NCBI RefSeq assembly: GCF_018139985.1
Contig: NZ_JAGSOU010000003.1
Coordinates: forward strand, 222,663 to 286,662
Source of the DNA: Actibacterium sp. MT2.3-13A
Lineage (GTDB): Bacteria; Pseudomonadota; Alphaproteobacteria; Rhodobacterales; Rhodobacteraceae
DNA length: 64,000 nt
Reading direction: 5' to 3'
The notes under the pieces were generated by a model. The model saw nothing but the letters and a program-made list of their open reading frames with translations. It was not told where the DNA came from and did no database searches. The position numbers and the translations under genes are program-made. This document shows positions 7,985 to 16,567 of this stretch, piece by piece (positions within the stretch are counted from its first letter, which is position 1; every line of letters starts with the position of its first letter).

Positions 7985-8171
7985 GTTTGCGTCATCAATG
8001 CCGCCATGCAGAAAATGCATAAGTGATGCTGACGTATTTTTCGGATGCCCGTTTGCTGTGCGGACCGCCGGGGGCTGCATGGCCCGGTGCCCGGAAAATC
8101 GGCGCGGCGTGGATCTTGCCCCCTCCGGGGCGGGCGGCCATATCGGGTGTGAAGCAACCGGAGAGCCTGAC

Positions 8172-9239
8172 ATGCCCGTGACCCGCGAGACGATTCTGGA
8201 CAGCCTGGCGCGGCTGGCACTGCCCGATGGCGGCGACCTTGTCTCGCGCGACATGGTGCGCGCGCTGAGCGTCGAGGGCGGCGCGGTGCGCTTCGTGCTG
8301 GAGGCCGAGAGCCCAGACATGGCCGCCCGGATGGAGCCGCTGCGCCGGGCCGCCGAAGAGGCGGTGCGCGCGCTGCCGGGGGTGGAAAGCGTCTCGGTGG
8401 TCCTGACCGCACACGGGCCGGCGGCGCAGGCATCCGCGCCGGGGCTCAAGATCGGCCGCCATGCCGCGCCCGGCGGCGTGACCCGCCCCGAGGGGGTCGA
8501 CCGCATCCTGGCGGTGGCCTCGGGCAAGGGCGGCGTCGGAAAATCCACCGTCGCCTCGAACCTCGCCGTGGCGCTGGCCCGGCAGGGGCGGCGGGTGGGG
8601 CTGCTGGATGCCGATATCTACGGCCCTTCGCTGCCGCGCATGATGGGGGTGTCCGGCCGTCCGGCCTCGCCCGACGGCAAGACGATCCTTCCGCCCAGGG
8701 CGCATGGGGTCACGCTGATGTCGATCGGCCTGATGGTCGATCCCGCGCAGGCGGTGGTCTGGCGCGGGCCGATGCTGATGGGGGCGCTGCAGCAGATGCT
8801 GGGGCAGGTGCAATGGGGCGCGCTGGACGTGCTGATCGTCGATCTGCCGCCGGGCACGGGTGACGTGCAGCTGACGCTGTGCCAGCGCGCGGCGCTGACC
8901 GGGGCGCTGGTGGTCTCCACCCCGCAGGACGTGGCGCTGCTCGACGCGCTGAAGGCGATCGACATGTTCGAGCGCCTCAAGACCCCGGTGCTGGGGCTGA
9001 TCGAGAACATGTCGTCCTTTTACTGCCCGCATTGCGGCGGCGAGAGCCATATCTTCGGCCATGGCGGCGTGCGCGCCGAGGCTGGACGGCTGGGCTTGCC
9101 CTTCCTGGGCGAGTTGCCGCTGGCGCTGGAGGTGCGCGAGGCGGGCGATGCAGGCCGGCCGGTGGCGCTGGGCGAGGGGCCTGTGGCCGAGGCCTATGCC
9201 GCGCTGGCGCGCGGGCTGGTGGCGGGCGGCATGGCCTGA
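8172..9239 (+). CDS. ApbC/Mrp Fe-S cluster carrier ATPase
   Basis: A 355-residue P-loop protein of the Mrp/NBP35 family that carries and transfers [4Fe-4S] clusters to cytoplasmic apo-proteins. An N-terminal MIP18-like (DUF59) domain (about 1-80) precedes the deviant Walker A GKGGVGKST (118-126), a DADIYGPSLP segment, LPPGTGD (Walker B region) and the cluster-binding CPHC at 285-288. Start chosen at MPVTRETIL, with CCGGAGAG upstream; the longer frame upstream is not protein-like. It is a single gene divergent from ccaF1 and followed by a hairpin plus TATTT...CCAGAAGAA element that probably ends its transcript. Confidence 0.93.
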   Translation: MPVTRETILDSLARLALPDGGDLVSRDMVRALSVEGGAVRFVLEAESPDMAARMEPLRRAAEEAVRALPGVESVSVVLTAHGPAAQASAPGLKIGRHAAPGGVTRPEGVDRILAVASGKGGVGKSTVASNLAVALARQGRRVGLLDADIYGPSLPRMMGVSGRPASPDGKTILPPRAHGVTLMSIGLMVDPAQAVVWRGPMLMGALQQMLGQVQWGALDVLIVDLPPGTGDVQLTLCQRAALTGALVVSTPQDVALLDALKAIDMFERLKTPVLGLIENMSSFYCPHCGGESHIFGHGGVRAEAGRLGLPFLGELPLALEVREAGDAGRPVALGEGPVAEAYAALARGLVAGGMA

Positions 9240-9280
9240 ACCGGCGGGACCGCGGCGCGCCGCGTCGTTGTCGAGGGCAT

Positions 9281-9332
9281 GAGGGGGCTTTGCCCCCTCA
9301 CACTCCCCCAGGATATTTCTGCCAGAAGAAAC
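9281..9332 (+). repeat. intergenic hairpin-CCAGAAGAA element, copy 1
   Basis: GAGGGGGC-TTT-GCCCCCTC is an 8-bp perfect hairpin followed by GGATATTTCTGCCAGAAGAAA. The same two-part layout, hairpin then (A/G)TATTT-N3/4-GCCA(G/A)GAAGAA, occurs four times in this window. Here it lies about 40 bases after apbC in the direction of that gene, where a transcription terminator or mRNA 3' end would be expected. Confidence 0.8.
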
Positions 9333-9366
9333 ATGGGGCGGGGCGCCTGGGTGGTCCGAGCGCTTA

Positions 9367-9381
9367 TGGGAAATGGTGGGA
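9367..9381 (+). promoter_or_regulatory. MraZ-type TGGGA repeats, distal pair
   Basis: Two TGGGA boxes start exactly ten bases apart (9367 and 9377), the one-helical-turn spacing known for MraZ operators. They lie 138 bases upstream of the second cluster. Distance from any clear promoter makes their function uncertain. Confidence 0.4.
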
Positions 9382-9504
9382 ACGATTTGCGCCGGCGCCC
9401 GTTCCGCGTGGCGGTGCGCGAATCACTTTGGCGCCCCGCGCCTTCTGAAGGGCGGTTTCGCGGCGTTTTCAGAGACGCGGAGGGGCTGGTTCCCGGTTCG
9501 CAAG

Positions 9505-9528
9505 TGGGAATTTTGGGAAATCGCGGGA
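9505..9528 (+). promoter_or_regulatory. MraZ-type operator, three repeats
   Basis: TGGGA (9505), TGGGA (9514) and CGGGA (9524) are spaced 9 and 10 bases apart, matching the tandem TGGGN repeats that MraZ binds to repress its own dcw operon. A weak promoter-like pair (TTCTTC 9531, TACATG 9554) follows directly. The autoregulatory role is inferred from the family. Confidence 0.6.
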
Positions 9529-9530
9529 TT

Positions 9531-9559
9531 TTCTTCTCCCGGTGATTTCTCGCTACATG
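9531..9559 (+). promoter_or_regulatory. candidate dcw operon promoter
   Basis: TTCTTC, a 17-base spacer and TACATG. The -35 is poor, as is common for activator-independent but MraZ-controlled dcw promoters, so the call rests mainly on its place directly after the TGGGA repeats. It would leave a leader of about 400 bases before mraZ. Confidence 0.35.
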
Positions 9560-9564
9560 TTGTG

Positions 9565-9780
9565 TGTGCGATTCGATGTTCTGCCAGATGATCCGCCCAC
9601 CGGGGGTCAGATGCTCACAAGATGTTGTTTTTCATGGAGCTGTGTAGCAGAACTTGGTGTTAATTCCCGTAGATGGCTATTGATTTCCATGAATTCCCGT
9701 GGCACCTTGAGTTCATCGGATGAAGACGGGCTCAACAAGGGGCGAAAAAGAACCCCGAAGGCACCTGAGGCAGGTTTCAT
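9565..9780 (+). ncRNA. candidate UpsM-like 5'-leader sRNA
   Basis: In R. sphaeroides the dcw cluster has a long 5' leader from which the sRNA UpsM (about 200 nt) is released by premature termination. Here the stretch between the MraZ repeats and mraZ is AT-richer than its surroundings, has no open frame worth calling, and contains stem candidates GGGG-N10-CCCC and ACCTG-AGG-CAGGT (ending near 9774) followed by TTTCAT. The distance from the candidate start to this last hairpin is close to the UpsM length. I infer homology from position and length only; sequence identity to UpsM was not tested. Confidence 0.4.
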
Positions 9781-9966
9781 ACACGGCACCCGCTTTCTCC
9801 GAACCAAAAGATCCGACGCGCACGCGAGCAGACATCCCCCCAGGTGGCACGCGCAGTTGGACACACCCAGTGATGGGACGAGGGCGGCGGATTGGGCAGT
9901 GGCAGCAGCTCAGTCCGCCGTTTTCGTACCGGCCGGGGCAACAAGGAATGAGGGAGCGTCGGGACG
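9781..9966 (+). other. rest of dcw leader
   Basis: No gene is visible between the candidate leader RNA and mraZ. The stretch would be the distal 5' untranslated region of the dcw message if transcription reads through. GAGGGAG about a dozen bases before the GTG is the likely ribosome binding site of mraZ. Confidence 0.4.
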
Positions 9967-10479
9967 GTGGCGCGCAGGTTCAGAGGCGAATACACCTTCA
10001 AGGTGGACGGTAAGGGCAGGGTGTCGATCCCGGCCCTGTTTCGCCGTGTGCTGGAGGCCGGCGACGACGCCTGGGTCGACGGCAAGCGCCCCGAACTGGT
10101 TATCGTCTACGGTGACCGGACGCAGAACTACCTCGAAGTTTACACCATGCGCGCGATCGGCGCGCTTGAGGACAAGATCGCCCGTCTTCCCAGCGGCGCG
10201 CTCAAGCGCAAGTTGACCAAGCGCATCAGTGGCTTGTCGCACCAGACCGAGGTCGATCCCGACGGCCGGCTGGTGATCCCGCAGCGCCTGCGCGAGAAGA
10301 TCGGCCTCGACAAGGAGGCCTATTTCATCGCCACCGGCGACACTTTCCAGGTCTGGAACCCCGACACCTATGCCGAGATCGAGGCCGAGGAGGACGAGGC
10401 GCTGGGCGATGACCTGCCCGAGGACATCGACCTGATGGATGCGCTCGACCTGACGCTTTCGCGCTTGGGGGAGGGCTGA
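9967..10479 (+). CDS. MraZ transcriptional regulator
   Basis: First gene of the dcw cluster. The 170 residues contain two SpoVT-AbrB half-domains: [22 protein letters not shown] at the N-terminus and [16 protein letters not shown] near the middle. MraZ forms a ring-shaped oligomer that binds TGGGN repeats and represses its own operon; suitable repeats lie upstream. The start is a GTG giving the conserved MARRFRG N-terminus, with GGGAG about ten bases before. It is followed after two bases by rsmH, so translation is probably coupled. The acidic tail ([15 protein letters not shown]) is longer than in E. coli MraZ, as often in alphaproteobacteria. Confidence 0.95.
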   Translation: MARRFRGEYTFKVDGKGRVSIPALFRRVLEAGDDAWVDGKRPELVIVYGDRTQNYLEVYTMRAIGALEDKIARLPSGALKRKLTKRISGLSHQTEVDPDGRLVIPQRLREKIGLDKEAYFIATGDTFQVWNPDTYAEIEAEEDEALGDDLPEDIDLMDALDLTLSRLGEG

Positions 10480-10481
10480 GC

Positions 10482-11483
10482 ATGGCCGCGGCCGCTTCGC
10501 CCTCCGACGACCGTCCGCACATCCCCGTTCTGCTGCGCCCGCTGCTGGCGGCGGTGGCGCCGGTGCGGGGGCTGTGGCTTGACGGCACCTTCGGTGCGGG
10601 CGGCTACGCCCGCGGGCTGCTGGAGGCCGGGGCGGAGCGCGTGATCGGCGTTGACCGCGATCCGGCGGTGTTCGAAATGGCGCGGGACTGGGCGGCCGCC
10701 TACGGCGACCGGCTGGTGCTGGTCGAGGGCACGTTTTCGCGGCTCGACACCTATAGCGACGAGCCGCTCGACGGGGTGGTGCTGGATCTCGGCGTCAGCT
10801 CCATGCAGATCGACCAGGCCGAGCGCGGCTTTTCCTTCATGCAGGAGGGGCCGCTCGACATGCGGATGAGCCAGTCCGGGCCCTCGGCCGCCGATCTGGT
10901 GAACACGGCCGATGAAGAAGACCTGGCCGATATCCTCTATCATTACGGCGAGGAACGCGCCTCGCGCCGCATCGCGCGGGCCATCGTTGCGGCGCGCAAG
11001 ATCCGGCCCTTCGAGACCACCGCCCAGCTGGTCGCGGTGATCGAGCGCTGCCTGCCGCGCCCCAAGCCCGGACAGAGCCATCCGGCGACCCGCAGCTTCC
11101 AGGCGATCCGCATCGCGGTGAACGACGAGCTGGGCGAGCTGGTGGCCGGCCTGATCGCCGCCGAACGGGCGCTGAAGCCGGGCGGAAAGCTGGCCGTGGT
11201 CACCTTCCATTCCATCGAGGACCGGATCGTGAAGCGCTTCCTTCAGGCGCGTTCCGGCGGGGGCGGGCGGGGCAGCCGCTACGCGCCCGAGATCGAACAG
11301 GAAGAACCGCAGTTCCGGCTGCTCAGCCGCCGCGCCATCGGCCCGGACGACCGGGAGCTTGAGGAAAACCCCCGCGCGCGCAGCGCCAAGCTGCGCGTGG
11401 CCGAACGGACGCAGGCGCCCAGCGGCGAGCCCGACCGCGCCGCGCTGGGCCTGCCCGCCTTGATGACAGGGAGGAAACGCTGA
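10482..11483 (+). CDS. 16S rRNA m4C1402 methyltransferase RsmH
   Basis: S-adenosylmethionine-dependent N4-methylation of cytidine 1402 in 16S rRNA, tuning start-codon choice and decoding. The 333 residues carry the SAM-binding [12 protein letters not shown] (34-45), GVDRDP and the catalytic-region [13 protein letters not shown] and SRRIARAIV segments that define the MraW/RsmH family. Start [18 protein letters not shown] fits the usual HIPVLL opening. The stop codon overlaps the ftsL start by one base, part of the tightly packed dcw operon. Confidence 0.96.
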   Translation: MAAAASPSDDRPHIPVLLRPLLAAVAPVRGLWLDGTFGAGGYARGLLEAGAERVIGVDRDPAVFEMARDWAAAYGDRLVLVEGTFSRLDTYSDEPLDGVVLDLGVSSMQIDQAERGFSFMQEGPLDMRMSQSGPSAADLVNTADEEDLADILYHYGEERASRRIARAIVAARKIRPFETTAQLVAVIERCLPRPKPGQSHPATRSFQAIRIAVNDELGELVAGLIAAERALKPGGKLAVVTFHSIEDRIVKRFLQARSGGGGRGSRYAPEIEQEEPQFRLLSRRAIGPDDRELEENPRARSAKLRVAERTQAPSGEPDRAALGLPALMTGRKR

Positions 11484-11830
11484 TGCGCACGGTGCTTTAC
11501 GTTCTGTCGGCGCTGGCGGTGATGGGGCTGGCCTACTGGGCCTACAACCAGAATTACCGCACCCACGAGGCGCTGAAGGAAACCCAGAGGCTGCAGGCCG
11601 AGATCGGGCGGATGCGCGAGAGCCTCGGGGTGCTGCGCGCCGAATGGGCCTATCTCAACCGCCCCGACCGCCTGCGCGAACTGGCCGATCTGAACTTCGA
11701 CCGTCTGGGGCTGCTGCCGCTGCACCCCGACCAGTTCGGCGAGATCAGCAAGGTTTCCTACCCGGCGCCCGAATTGCCGGCGATCCTGAGTTCCGTCGAA
11801 GTGGTTGGTGAACGGGAGGAAAACCCATGA
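11483..11830 (+). CDS. cell division protein FtsL
   Basis: A 115-residue bitopic protein: a short N-terminus, one membrane helix (about residues 4-24) and a periplasmic coiled-coil (about 28-60), then a conserved alphaproteobacterial tail (LADLNFDRLGLLPLHPDQF). FtsL forms the FtsQLB complex, which activates septal peptidoglycan synthesis by FtsWI. Recognised by place between rsmH and ftsI and by topology; the family is weakly conserved in sequence. Its start overlaps rsmH and its end overlaps ftsI by four bases. Confidence 0.9.
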   Translation: MRTVLYVLSALAVMGLAYWAYNQNYRTHEALKETQRLQAEIGRMRESLGVLRAEWAYLNRPDRLRELADLNFDRLGLLPLHPDQFGEISKVSYPAPELPAILSSVEVVGEREENP

Positions 11831-13614
11831 TCCGCACGCCCCTGCGCCCGCTGGCGCGCATCCTCGAGGCACGCGCCCGCGGCGAAAACCCCGACGCGAT
11901 CGAGCGCGAGAACCTGCGCCTGCGCCATGAACAGATGCGCGACCAGGCCCGGCTGCGCGCCGAGGGGCGCCTGCTGGTGCTGGGCGTGGCCTTCTTCTGC
12001 GCCTTCGTGACGGTGGGCGCGCGCATGGGGCTTCTGGCGGCGGCCGAGCCGCACGAACCCAGCGCCGCCGCCTCCAGCGCGCCGATCGTGGCGCAGCGCG
12101 CCGATATCGTCGACCGGCAGGGCCGGATCCTGGCCACCAACATGGCCACGCATTCGCTTTACGCCCAGCCGCAGCAGATGATCGACAAGGAGCGCGCGGC
12201 GCGCGAACTCGCGCGGATCTTCCCCGATCTCGACGAGGAGGAGTTGCTCAAGGATTTTACCGGCACCCGCAAGTTCCTGTGGATCCGCAAGAAAATCAGT
12301 CCCGAGCAAAAGCAGCTGGTGCATGACATCGGCGATCCCGGCCTGCTGTTCGGCCCACGCGAGATGCGGCTTTACCCGAACGGTAAGCTGGCGGCCCATA
12401 TCCTGGGCGGGGCCAGCTTCGGCCGCGAGGGCGTGCATTCGGCCGAGGTGATCGGCGTCGCGGGCGTCGAAAAGGCCTTCGACGGCTACCTGCGCGACCC
12501 CGCCAATGGCGGCCAGCCGCTGCGCCTGTCGCTGGACCTGACCCTCCAGGCCGCGGTCGAGCGCGTGCTCTACGGCGGCATGAAGCTGATGAACGCCAAG
12601 GGCGCGGCCGCCGTGCTGATGAAGGCCGAAACCGGCGAGATCGTGGCGATGGCCTCGCTGCCCGATTTCGACCCCAACGACCGCCCCGCGCCGCGTCCCG
12701 GCACTCAGGCCGAGGACAGCCCGCTGTTCAACCGGGCGGTGCAGGGGGTCTACGAGCTGGGCTCGACCTTCAAGATATTCACCGCCGCGCAGGCGATGCA
12801 ACTGGGCCTGGTGGGCCCCGACACGCTGGTCGACGCCAATGCGCCCATGCGCTGGGGAAAGCACCGGATCAACGAGTTCCGGAACAAGAACTACGGCCCC
12901 AAGCTGTCGGTCACCGACGTGATCGTGAAATCCTCCAACGTCGGCACGGCCAACATGGCGCTGGAGATCGGCAAGGAGCGTCAGCAGGCGTTCTTCCGCA
13001 GCCTCGGGCTGTTCGATCCGACCCCGGTCGAGCTGGTCGAGGCCCCCACCGGCAAGCCGCTCCTGCCCGCGCATTGGGGCGACATCCACACCATCACCGC
13101 CTCCTACGGTCACGGCATCTCGGCCAGCCCGCTGCACCTGGCCACGGCCTATGCCTCGGTGCTGAACGGCGGCAAGCGGGTGCAGCCGACGCTTCTGGCC
13201 GGCGGCCGCCCCGAGACCGGCGAGCGCGTGGTCTCCGAAGAGATCTCGGCCGCCGCCCGCACCATGCTGCGCGCGGTGGTGACCCACGGCACCGCCACCT
13301 TCGGCGAGGTCGAGGGCTACCGCGTGGGCGGCAAGACCGGCACCGCCGACAAGCCCAACCCGCGGGGCGGCTATTACGAGGACAAGGTGATCACGACCTT
13401 CGCCAGCGTCTTCCCCACCGACGATCCGCAATATATCCTCGTCGTCACGCTCGACGAGCCCGAGGACCGCTCCGGCGCCGAGCCGCGCCGCACCGCCGGC
13501 TGGACCGCCGTGCCGGTGGCCGCCGAGATCATCCGCCGCGCCGCTCCCCTGCTGGGTCTGCGGCCGGAGATTGCACCCACCCCGGACTTCGCGCTAACAC
13601 TCGCCTCGCACTGA
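11827..13614 (+). CDS. peptidoglycan transpeptidase FtsI (PBP3)
   Basis: Septal penicillin-binding protein that cross-links lipid-II-derived glycan with FtsW. Of 595 residues, a cytoplasmic tail of about 47 precedes one membrane helix (about 48-70), the pedestal domain (RADIVDRQGRILATN) and the transpeptidase domain. The active-site motifs are all present: STFK with Ser313 and Lys316, SSN at 369-371 and KTGT at 503-506. Start overlaps the ftsL stop in an ATGA arrangement, and murE begins 17 bases downstream. Confidence 0.96.
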   Translation: MIRTPLRPLARILEARARGENPDAIERENLRLRHEQMRDQARLRAEGRLLVLGVAFFCAFVTVGARMGLLAAAEPHEPSAAASSAPIVAQRADIVDRQGRILATNMATHSLYAQPQQMIDKERAARELARIFPDLDEEELLKDFTGTRKFLWIRKKISPEQKQLVHDIGDPGLLFGPREMRLYPNGKLAAHILGGASFGREGVHSAEVIGVAGVEKAFDGYLRDPANGGQPLRLSLDLTLQAAVERVLYGGMKLMNAKGAAAVLMKAETGEIVAMASLPDFDPNDRPAPRPGTQAEDSPLFNRAVQGVYELGSTFKIFTAAQAMQLGLVGPDTLVDANAPMRWGKHRINEFRNKNYGPKLSVTDVIVKSSNVGTANMALEIGKERQQAFFRSLGLFDPTPVELVEAPTGKPLLPAHWGDIHTITASYGHGISASPLHLATAYASVLNGGKRVQPTLLAGGRPETGERVVSEEISAAARTMLRAVVTHGTATFGEVEGYRVGGKTGTADKPNPRGGYYEDKVITTFASVFPTDDPQYILVVTLDEPEDRSGAEPRRTAGWTAVPVAAEIIRRAAPLLGLRPEIAPTPDFALTLASH

Positions 13615-13631
13615 ACGCCACGGGGGCAGAA

Positions 13632-15122
13632 ATGACGGGTCGGGCAACAGCGAAATCACTGGCAGAGCTGGGCCTGACCGCCCAGGGCGGGCGCGAGGCG
13701 CGCGTCACCGGGCTGTCGGTGGACAGCCGTCAGGTGAAGCCCGGCCACCTCTTCGCGGCCCTGCCCGGGACCCGGGTGCACGGCGGCACGTTCATCCAAT
13801 ACGCGCTGCGGATGGGGGCGGGGGCGATCCTGACCGATGCCGAGGGCGCGCGGATCGCGCGCGCCGACCTGGCGGCCTCCGGCGCCGCGCTGATCGTCGC
13901 CGAGGATCCGCGCCAGGCGCTGGCCTACACCGCCGCCCTGTGGTTCGGCGCCCAGCCCGGCGTGGTGGTGGCGGTCACGGGCACCAACGGCAAGACCTCG
14001 GTCGCCAGTTTCACCCGCCAGATCTGGGAGTTGCTGGGCCACAAGGCCGCCAACATGGGCACCACCGGGGTCGAGGGCGCCTATGCCGCGCCGATGACCC
14101 ACACCACGCCCGAGCCGATCACCCTGCATCGCCTCCTGGCCGAGATGGCCGAGGCCGGCGTCACCCATGCCGCGATGGAGGCGTCGTCGCACGGGCTGGC
14201 GCAGCGCCGGCTGGACGGCGTCCAGCTGACCGCGGCGGCCTTCACCAATTTCACGCAGGACCACCTCGACTACCACGCCAGCTTTGACGAGTATTTCGCG
14301 GCAAAGGCCGGGCTTTTCGCCCGCGTCCTACCCGAGGACGGGACCGCGGTGATCAATCTCGACGACCCGCGCGGGGCCGAGATGGCAGGGATCGCCCGTG
14401 CCCGCGGCCAGCGCCTGATCACGGTCGGCCGGGCCGAGGGCGCCGACCTGCGCCTGCGGGCGCAGCGCTTCGACGCCACCGGGCAGGAGTTGCGCTTCGA
14501 CTGGCAGGGCAAGACGCATCACGCGCGGCTGTCGCTGATCGGCGGCTTCCAGGCCGAGAACGTGCTGGCCGCCGCGGGCCTTGTCATCGCCTGCGGCGAG
14601 GCGCCCGGCCATGTCTTCGACACGCTGCCCGAGCTGACCACCGTCCGCGGGCGGATGCAGCTGGCCGCCACCCGCGACAACGGCGCGGCCGTCTTCGTCG
14701 ATTACGCCCACACGCCCGATGCGCTGGAAACCGCGCTCACCGCGCTGCGCCCGCATGTGATGGGGCGGCTGGTGGTGGTCTTCGGCGCCGGTGGCGACCG
14801 CGACCGGGGCAAGCGCCCGCTGATGGGGCAGGCCGCCGCGGCGCACGCCGATGTGGCCTTCGTCACCGACGACAACCCCCGCTCCGAGGACCCCGCCGCG
14901 ATCCGCGCCGAGGTGCTGGCCGGCTGCCCCGAGGCGAACGAGGTCGCCGACCGGGCCGAGGCCATCCTGCGCGGCGTCGATGCGCTGGGGCCGGGCGACG
15001 CGCTGCTGGTCGCCGGCAAGGGGCACGAGACCGGGCAGATCGTGGGCGACGACGTGTTCCCCTTCGACGACGTGGAACAGGCCAGCGTCGCCGTGGCCGC
15101 GCTGGACGGGAGGCTGTCATGA
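13632..15122 (+). CDS. UDP-MurNAc-tripeptide ligase MurE
   Basis: Adds meso-diaminopimelate to UDP-MurNAc-L-Ala-D-Glu in the cytoplasm. The 496 residues show the Mur-ligase order: N-terminal uridine-binding domain, ATP-binding TGTNGKTS (116-123), then the C-terminal domain with DNPR at 414-417, the signature that selects meso-DAP rather than lysine and so predicts DAP-type peptidoglycan. Start chosen at MTGRATAKSLAELG with a GGGGG run upstream; a much longer open frame running back into ftsI is spurious. It overlaps murF by four bases. Confidence 0.96.
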   Translation: MTGRATAKSLAELGLTAQGGREARVTGLSVDSRQVKPGHLFAALPGTRVHGGTFIQYALRMGAGAILTDAEGARIARADLAASGAALIVAEDPRQALAYTAALWFGAQPGVVVAVTGTNGKTSVASFTRQIWELLGHKAANMGTTGVEGAYAAPMTHTTPEPITLHRLLAEMAEAGVTHAAMEASSHGLAQRRLDGVQLTAAAFTNFTQDHLDYHASFDEYFAAKAGLFARVLPEDGTAVINLDDPRGAEMAGIARARGQRLITVGRAEGADLRLRAQRFDATGQELRFDWQGKTHHARLSLIGGFQAENVLAAAGLVIACGEAPGHVFDTLPELTTVRGRMQLAATRDNGAAVFVDYAHTPDALETALTALRPHVMGRLVVVFGAGGDRDRGKRPLMGQAAAAHADVAFVTDDNPRSEDPAAIRAEVLAGCPEANEVADRAEAILRGVDALGPGDALLVAGKGHETGQIVGDDVFPFDDVEQASVAVAALDGRLS

Positions 15123-16555
15123 CTGCGCTCTGGACTTCTGCCGATGCCGCCGCCGCCACGGGAGGGCGCGCGACGCGCGACTGGCAGGCGAGCGGCGTCT
15201 CCATCGACACCCGCACGCTGCGGCCGGGCGACCTGTTCGTGGCGCTGAAAGACGTGCGCGACGGCCATGACTTCGTGGCGCAGGCGCTGGAAAAGGGCGC
15301 CGCGGCCGCGCTGGTCTCGCGCATTCCCGATGGCGTGGCCGAGGACGCGCCGCTGCTGGTGGTCGCGGATGTGCTGAAGGCGCTGGAGGCGCTGGGCGTG
15401 GCGGCGCGGGCGCGGACGCAGGCCCGCGTCGTGGCTGTGACCGGATCGGTCGGCAAGACCTCGACCAAGGAGATGCTGCGCGCGGTGCTGTCGGGGCAGG
15501 GGAAAACCCATGCCGCCGAAGCCAGCTACAACAATCACTGGGGCGTGCCGCTGACGCTGGCGCGGATGCCGCGCGACACCGAATTTGCCGTGATCGAGAT
15601 CGGCATGAACCACCCCGGCGAGATCGCGCCGCTGGCGCGGCTTGCCCGTCCGCATGTGGCGATGATCACCACCGTTGCGCCCGCGCATCTGGCGGCCTTC
15701 GAAGATCTGGCCGGCATCGCCCGCGAAAAGGCCAGCATCCTTGAGGGGCTGGTGCCGGGTGGGGCGGCGGTGCTGCAAGGCGACCTCGACGTCAGTTCGA
15801 TCCTGATCGGAAAGGCCCGTGAGGCGGGCGCCAGGATCACCCTTTTCGGTGCCGGAAAGGAAAACGATTTCAGGCTTATGTCAGCCGATCTTAAGGATGG
15901 CGCCACGATTGTCCGGGCCGAGGCCGCGGGTCGGCCGCTGCTGTTCAAGATCCGCGCCGCGGGCCGGCATTTCGCGATGAACGCGCTGGGGGTGCTGGCG
16001 GTGGCCGACGCGCTGGGGCTGGACGCGGCGCTCGCGGCCTGCGACCTCGGCGAATGGCGCCCGCCCGCCGGGCGCGGCCAGCGCGAGAGGCTGGTGCTGG
16101 ACGCCGTGGACGAGCGGCTGTCGATCGACCTGATCGACGACGCCTTCAACGCCAACCCGACCTCGATGGCCGCCGCGCTCGAGGTGCTGGCGGCGACGGT
16201 GCCCGCCGACGGGGTGGGGCGGATCGCCCACGGGCGGCGCATCGCCGTGCTCGGCGACATGCTGGAGCTGGGCGCGGGCGAGATCGCGCTGCACCGCGCC
16301 CTGGCCGGCGATCCCTCGCTGGCCAAGGTCGAGCTGGTGCATTGCGTGGGCCCGCGGATGCGGGCGGCCTATGACGCCCTGCCGCCGCGCCAGCGCGGCC
16401 AGTGGCACGAAACCGCCGAGGCCCTGGCGCGGCGGATCGGCTCGCTTGTGGACGCGGGCGATGTGGTGCTTGTGAAGGGCTCGAAGGGCAGCCGGGTCTC
16501 TCTTGTGGTTGACGCGCTGCGCAAACTGGGCCAAGCCGCGCCCACCGAGGACTGA
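15119..16555 (+). CDS. UDP-MurNAc-pentapeptide ligase MurF
   Basis: Joins D-Ala-D-Ala to the UDP-MurNAc-tripeptide, the last cytoplasmic peptide step. The 478 residues include the substrate-binding SIDTRTLRPGDLF, the P-loop TGSVGKTS (108-115), the EIGMNHPGEI segment typical of MurF, DAFNANPTSM and the C-terminal KGSKGSR motif. Translation is coupled to murE through an ATGA overlap. The D-Ala-D-Ala ligase that supplies its substrate is encoded later in the same cluster. Confidence 0.96.
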   Translation: MTALWTSADAAAATGGRATRDWQASGVSIDTRTLRPGDLFVALKDVRDGHDFVAQALEKGAAAALVSRIPDGVAEDAPLLVVADVLKALEALGVAARARTQARVVAVTGSVGKTSTKEMLRAVLSGQGKTHAAEASYNNHWGVPLTLARMPRDTEFAVIEIGMNHPGEIAPLARLARPHVAMITTVAPAHLAAFEDLAGIAREKASILEGLVPGGAAVLQGDLDVSSILIGKAREAGARITLFGAGKENDFRLMSADLKDGATIVRAEAAGRPLLFKIRAAGRHFAMNALGVLAVADALGLDAALAACDLGEWRPPAGRGQRERLVLDAVDERLSIDLIDDAFNANPTSMAAALEVLAATVPADGVGRIAHGRRIAVLGDMLELGAGEIALHRALAGDPSLAKVELVHCVGPRMRAAYDALPPRQRGQWHETAEALARRIGSLVDAGDVVLVKGSKGSRVSLVVDALRKLGQAAPTED

Positions 16556-16567
16556 GGACAAGAACGA

